Assembly: GCA_035533815.1 (NCBI GenBank)
Contig: DATLTB010000020.1
Location: forward strand, 1 to 14,426
Direction of reading: 5' to 3'
Length of the DNA stretch: 14,426 bases
Origin: JANWKA01 sp035533815
GTDB lineage: Bacteria; Bacteroidota; Bacteroidia; Chitinophagales; Chitinophagaceae
Shown: one piece after another, positions 13,114 through 14,426 of the stretch
Position numbering within the stretch: the first letter of the stretch is position 1
Layout of the letters: each line of letters opens with the position of its first letter
The notes under the pieces: generated by a model
Database searches by the model: none
Told to the model about the DNA's origin: nothing
What the model saw: the letters and a program-made list of their open reading frames with translations, nothing else
Position numbers and translations under genes: made by a program

Positions 13114-13899
13114 CTAAATGGATGGGGTCTGTCCGCCATCTGCAGGAATGCTGGCTCCTGTGATAAAGGAAGCAGCCGGGGAAGCCAGGAATGCCACCAG
13201 GGCAGCTATTTCCTGTACTTTACCAAACCTCCCCATGGGGATTTTCTGCAGCCATTCTGTCTCTACAGCCTCATAGGTACTACCAAATTGTCTGGCGGTA
13301 TTACTGAGCATTGTTTTCAGGCGACCCGTCATCGTGGATCCCGGAAGTACATTGTTGACGGTAATGCCATAAGGGGCCAATTCCCCTGCGAGTGTTTTGG
13401 ACCAGGCGGCCACGGCCCAGCGGGTAGTATTGGAAACACCCAGGTTCCTGATCGGGACCTTGACTGAAGTGGATAATATATTGATGATCCTTCCATACCC
13501 GGATTTTTGCATACCGGGGAGAACGGCCCTGGCCAGCAGGTGGTTGCATATCAGATGCTGGCTGAATGCGGCCTGGAAAGCTTCCTGCTCCGCCTGAACA
13601 ATGGGCCCCGCGGAAGGACCACCGGTGTTATTGACCAGGATTTGGATGGTCAAACCGGAAAGTAATCCCAATACAGCTGCCTCTACCTGCTCTGGCCTGG
13701 AAAAATCCGCAACCAGGTAGCCATGTTGTTGCCCCAGACTCTTATCCAGGCTCTCCAGGGCTGTTTTCAGCCTTTCTTCATTCCTGGCTATCAGGATGCA
13801 GTCAGCGCCCAGCAGGGAAATCTCGGACGCTGCGGCCAGCCCGATACCCTGTGTACTGCCGCAAACCAGGGCAGTTCTACCTTTTAGAGAAAGGTCCAT
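13114..13899 (-). CDS. short-chain dehydrogenase/reductase with altered active site
   Basis: A 261-aa Rossmann-fold SDR protein. The cofactor motif CGSTQGIG (13-20), ADFSRP, NNTGGP (90-95) and the structural segment ITVNNVLPG (179-187) are typical of classical SDRs related to 3-oxoacyl-ACP reductases. The catalytic YxxxK is absent: aligning back from KTLAGELAPYGITVNN, the expected Tyr is Ser156 and the expected Lys is Arg160 (SNTTR). The upstream Ser (143 or 145 in LSTS) remains. This pattern looks like a conserved SDR subgroup, not random decay, because the rest of the fold is intact; the chemistry may differ or be lost. The ATG at 13899 is chosen (MDLSLKGRTALV); a TTG three codons earlier is possible. 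C-terminal GASIPADGG is normal. Confidence 0.88.
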   Translation of the reverse strand: MDLSLKGRTALVCGSTQGIGLAAASEISLLGADCILIARNEERLKTALESLDKSLGQQHGYLVADFSRPEQVEAAVLGLLSGLTIQILVNNTGGPSAGPIVQAEQEAFQAAFSQHLICNHLLARAVLPGMQKSGYGRIINILSTSVKVPIRNLGVSNTTRWAVAAWSKTLAGELAPYGITVNNVLPGSTMTGRLKTMLSNTARQFGSTYEAVETEWLQKIPMGRFGKVQEIAALVAFLASPAASFITGASIPADGGQTPSI

Positions 13900-13957
13900 G
13901 AAGTACAATATTACGAAGGACAGATAAAAGAAAATGAGATACTGACCGGATTTTCCT

Positions 13958-13965
13958 TAATTTTG
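13958..13965 (+). promoter_or_regulatory. candidate -7 box for the DUF4290 gene
   Basis: TAATTTTG matches TAnnTTTG exactly and lies 24 bases before the ATG at 13990, a sensible distance. The -33 region 19-21 bases upstream does not contain TTTG, so only half of the consensus is present. Confidence 0.35.
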
Positions 13966-13989
13966 CCCCTTATCCATTTACCAATTTAC

Positions 13990-14426
13990 ATGGAATACAA
14001 TACGACCCGTAATCAGCTGATCATGCGGGAATACGGGCGCAACATCCAGAAAATGATCGAATATGTGGTCGGCCTGAAAGATCCCGAGGAACGGCAGGCC
14101 CATGCTATGGCATTGATTGAACTGATGGGCACTTTAAATCCGCATTTGCGCAATGTGGAGGATTTCCGCCATAAGCTCTGGGATCATTTGTACCTGATAT
14201 CGGACTTCCGGCTGCAGGTTGAATCACCTTATCCCACCCCCACTCGGGAATCCCTGAAGAGCAAACCGGAAATGCTGCCTTATCCCAAATCCCACCCGAA
14301 GTACAAGCATTTTGGAAAGAATCTGGAAATGATCATCGACAAGGCCCTGAAGGAAACCGATCCTGAAAAAAGGGAAGGCTTCACGCAGACTATCGGAAAT
14401 TATATGAAGCTTGCCTATACGAACTG
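13990..14426 (+). CDS. DUF4290 family protein (3' end outside window)
   Basis: The frame opens with MEYNTTRNQLIMREYGRNIQ and runs without a stop for 145 codons to the window edge, so the gene is cut. The sequence MREYGRNIQKMIEYVVGLKD, a LMGTLNPHLRN segment, LWDHLYLISDF and the Pro-rich stretch ESPYPTPTRE are what I recall of DUF4290, a Bacteroidota family of about 200 aa with unknown function. It appears soluble and helical. In related genomes this gene often precedes murA (from memory; the neighbour is not visible here). It is divergent from the SDR gene with 90 bases between the start codons. Confidence 0.82.
   Translation, partial: MEYNTTRNQLIMREYGRNIQKMIEYVVGLKDPEERQAHAMALIELMGTLNPHLRNVEDFRHKLWDHLYLISDFRLQVESPYPTPTRESLKSKPEMLPYPKSHPKYKHFGKNLEMIIDKALKETDPEKREGFTQTIGNYMKLAYTN

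Noticed and set aside
1..14426. Mobile element, phage, CRISPR array or defence island
   Set aside because: No transposase, integrase, terminal repeats, spaced direct repeats or cas-like genes were seen on either strand.

Overview
This window looks like a stretch of a Bacteroidota chromosome, probably of Chitinophagales/Sphingobacteriia type; that assignment is an inference. The support is: (i) lineage-typical proteins, namely an IPExxxVDY-type protein, a DUF5522 Cys-rich protein, a DUF4290 protein and a 7TMR-DISM/LytS-type histidine kinase; (ii) promoter candidates fitting the Bacteroidota rule TTTG-N19-21-TAnnTTTG; (iii) almost no Shine-Dalgarno sequences ahead of the genes. I see no transposase, phage gene, integrase or CRISPR array, so most of the window is ordinary housekeeping chromosome.

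Layout. 1-592 is non-coding apart from a doubtful 49-codon frame and two hairpins. 593-3126 (minus) carries an acyl-CoA dehydrogenase followed by an AlaX-type alanyl-tRNA editing hydrolase. From a divergent promoter region, 3275-5226 (plus) encodes an alpha/beta hydrolase that overlaps a membrane family-2 glycosyltransferase by 4 bases. 5291-7382 (plus) is mnmH-selD, the pair that makes selenophosphate and puts selenium into the wobble uridine of tRNAs. 7433-9544 (minus) is a large orphan sensor histidine kinase. 9809-11708 (minus) is a compact five-gene run, trmB, DUF5522, an alkyltransferase-like protein, the IPExxxVDY-like protein and pterin-4a-carbinolamine dehydratase, whose first three genes overlap. 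11709-12635 is mostly RNA-level and intergenic sequence. 12636-13103 (plus) is an Lrp/AsnC regulator, converging with an atypical SDR protein (13114-13899, minus). A DUF4290 gene (13990 onward, plus) runs off the right edge.

The most unusual object is at 12352-12494 on the minus strand. It is a 143-nt tRNA-like gene with a complete acceptor stem, Leu-type D arm, anticodon arm and T arm, but with a variable region of about 74 nt (an ordinary long-arm tRNA has roughly 10-25) and an apparent GUC anticodon followed by the atypical bases U37 and C38. It has a consensus Bacteroidota promoter and a terminator-like hairpin, so it looks like a functional transcription unit and not an accidental match. 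I do not recognise it as a known family. It lies divergently from the Lrp-type regulator.

Several genes act on tRNA (AlaX editing, MnmH/SelD selenouridine, TrmB m7G46, and the tRNA-like RNA), but they sit in separate transcription units and there is no direct sign that they form one system. Start codons were chosen by homology, ATG preference and promoter position; all motif calls are from reading the translations by eye, without database searches.
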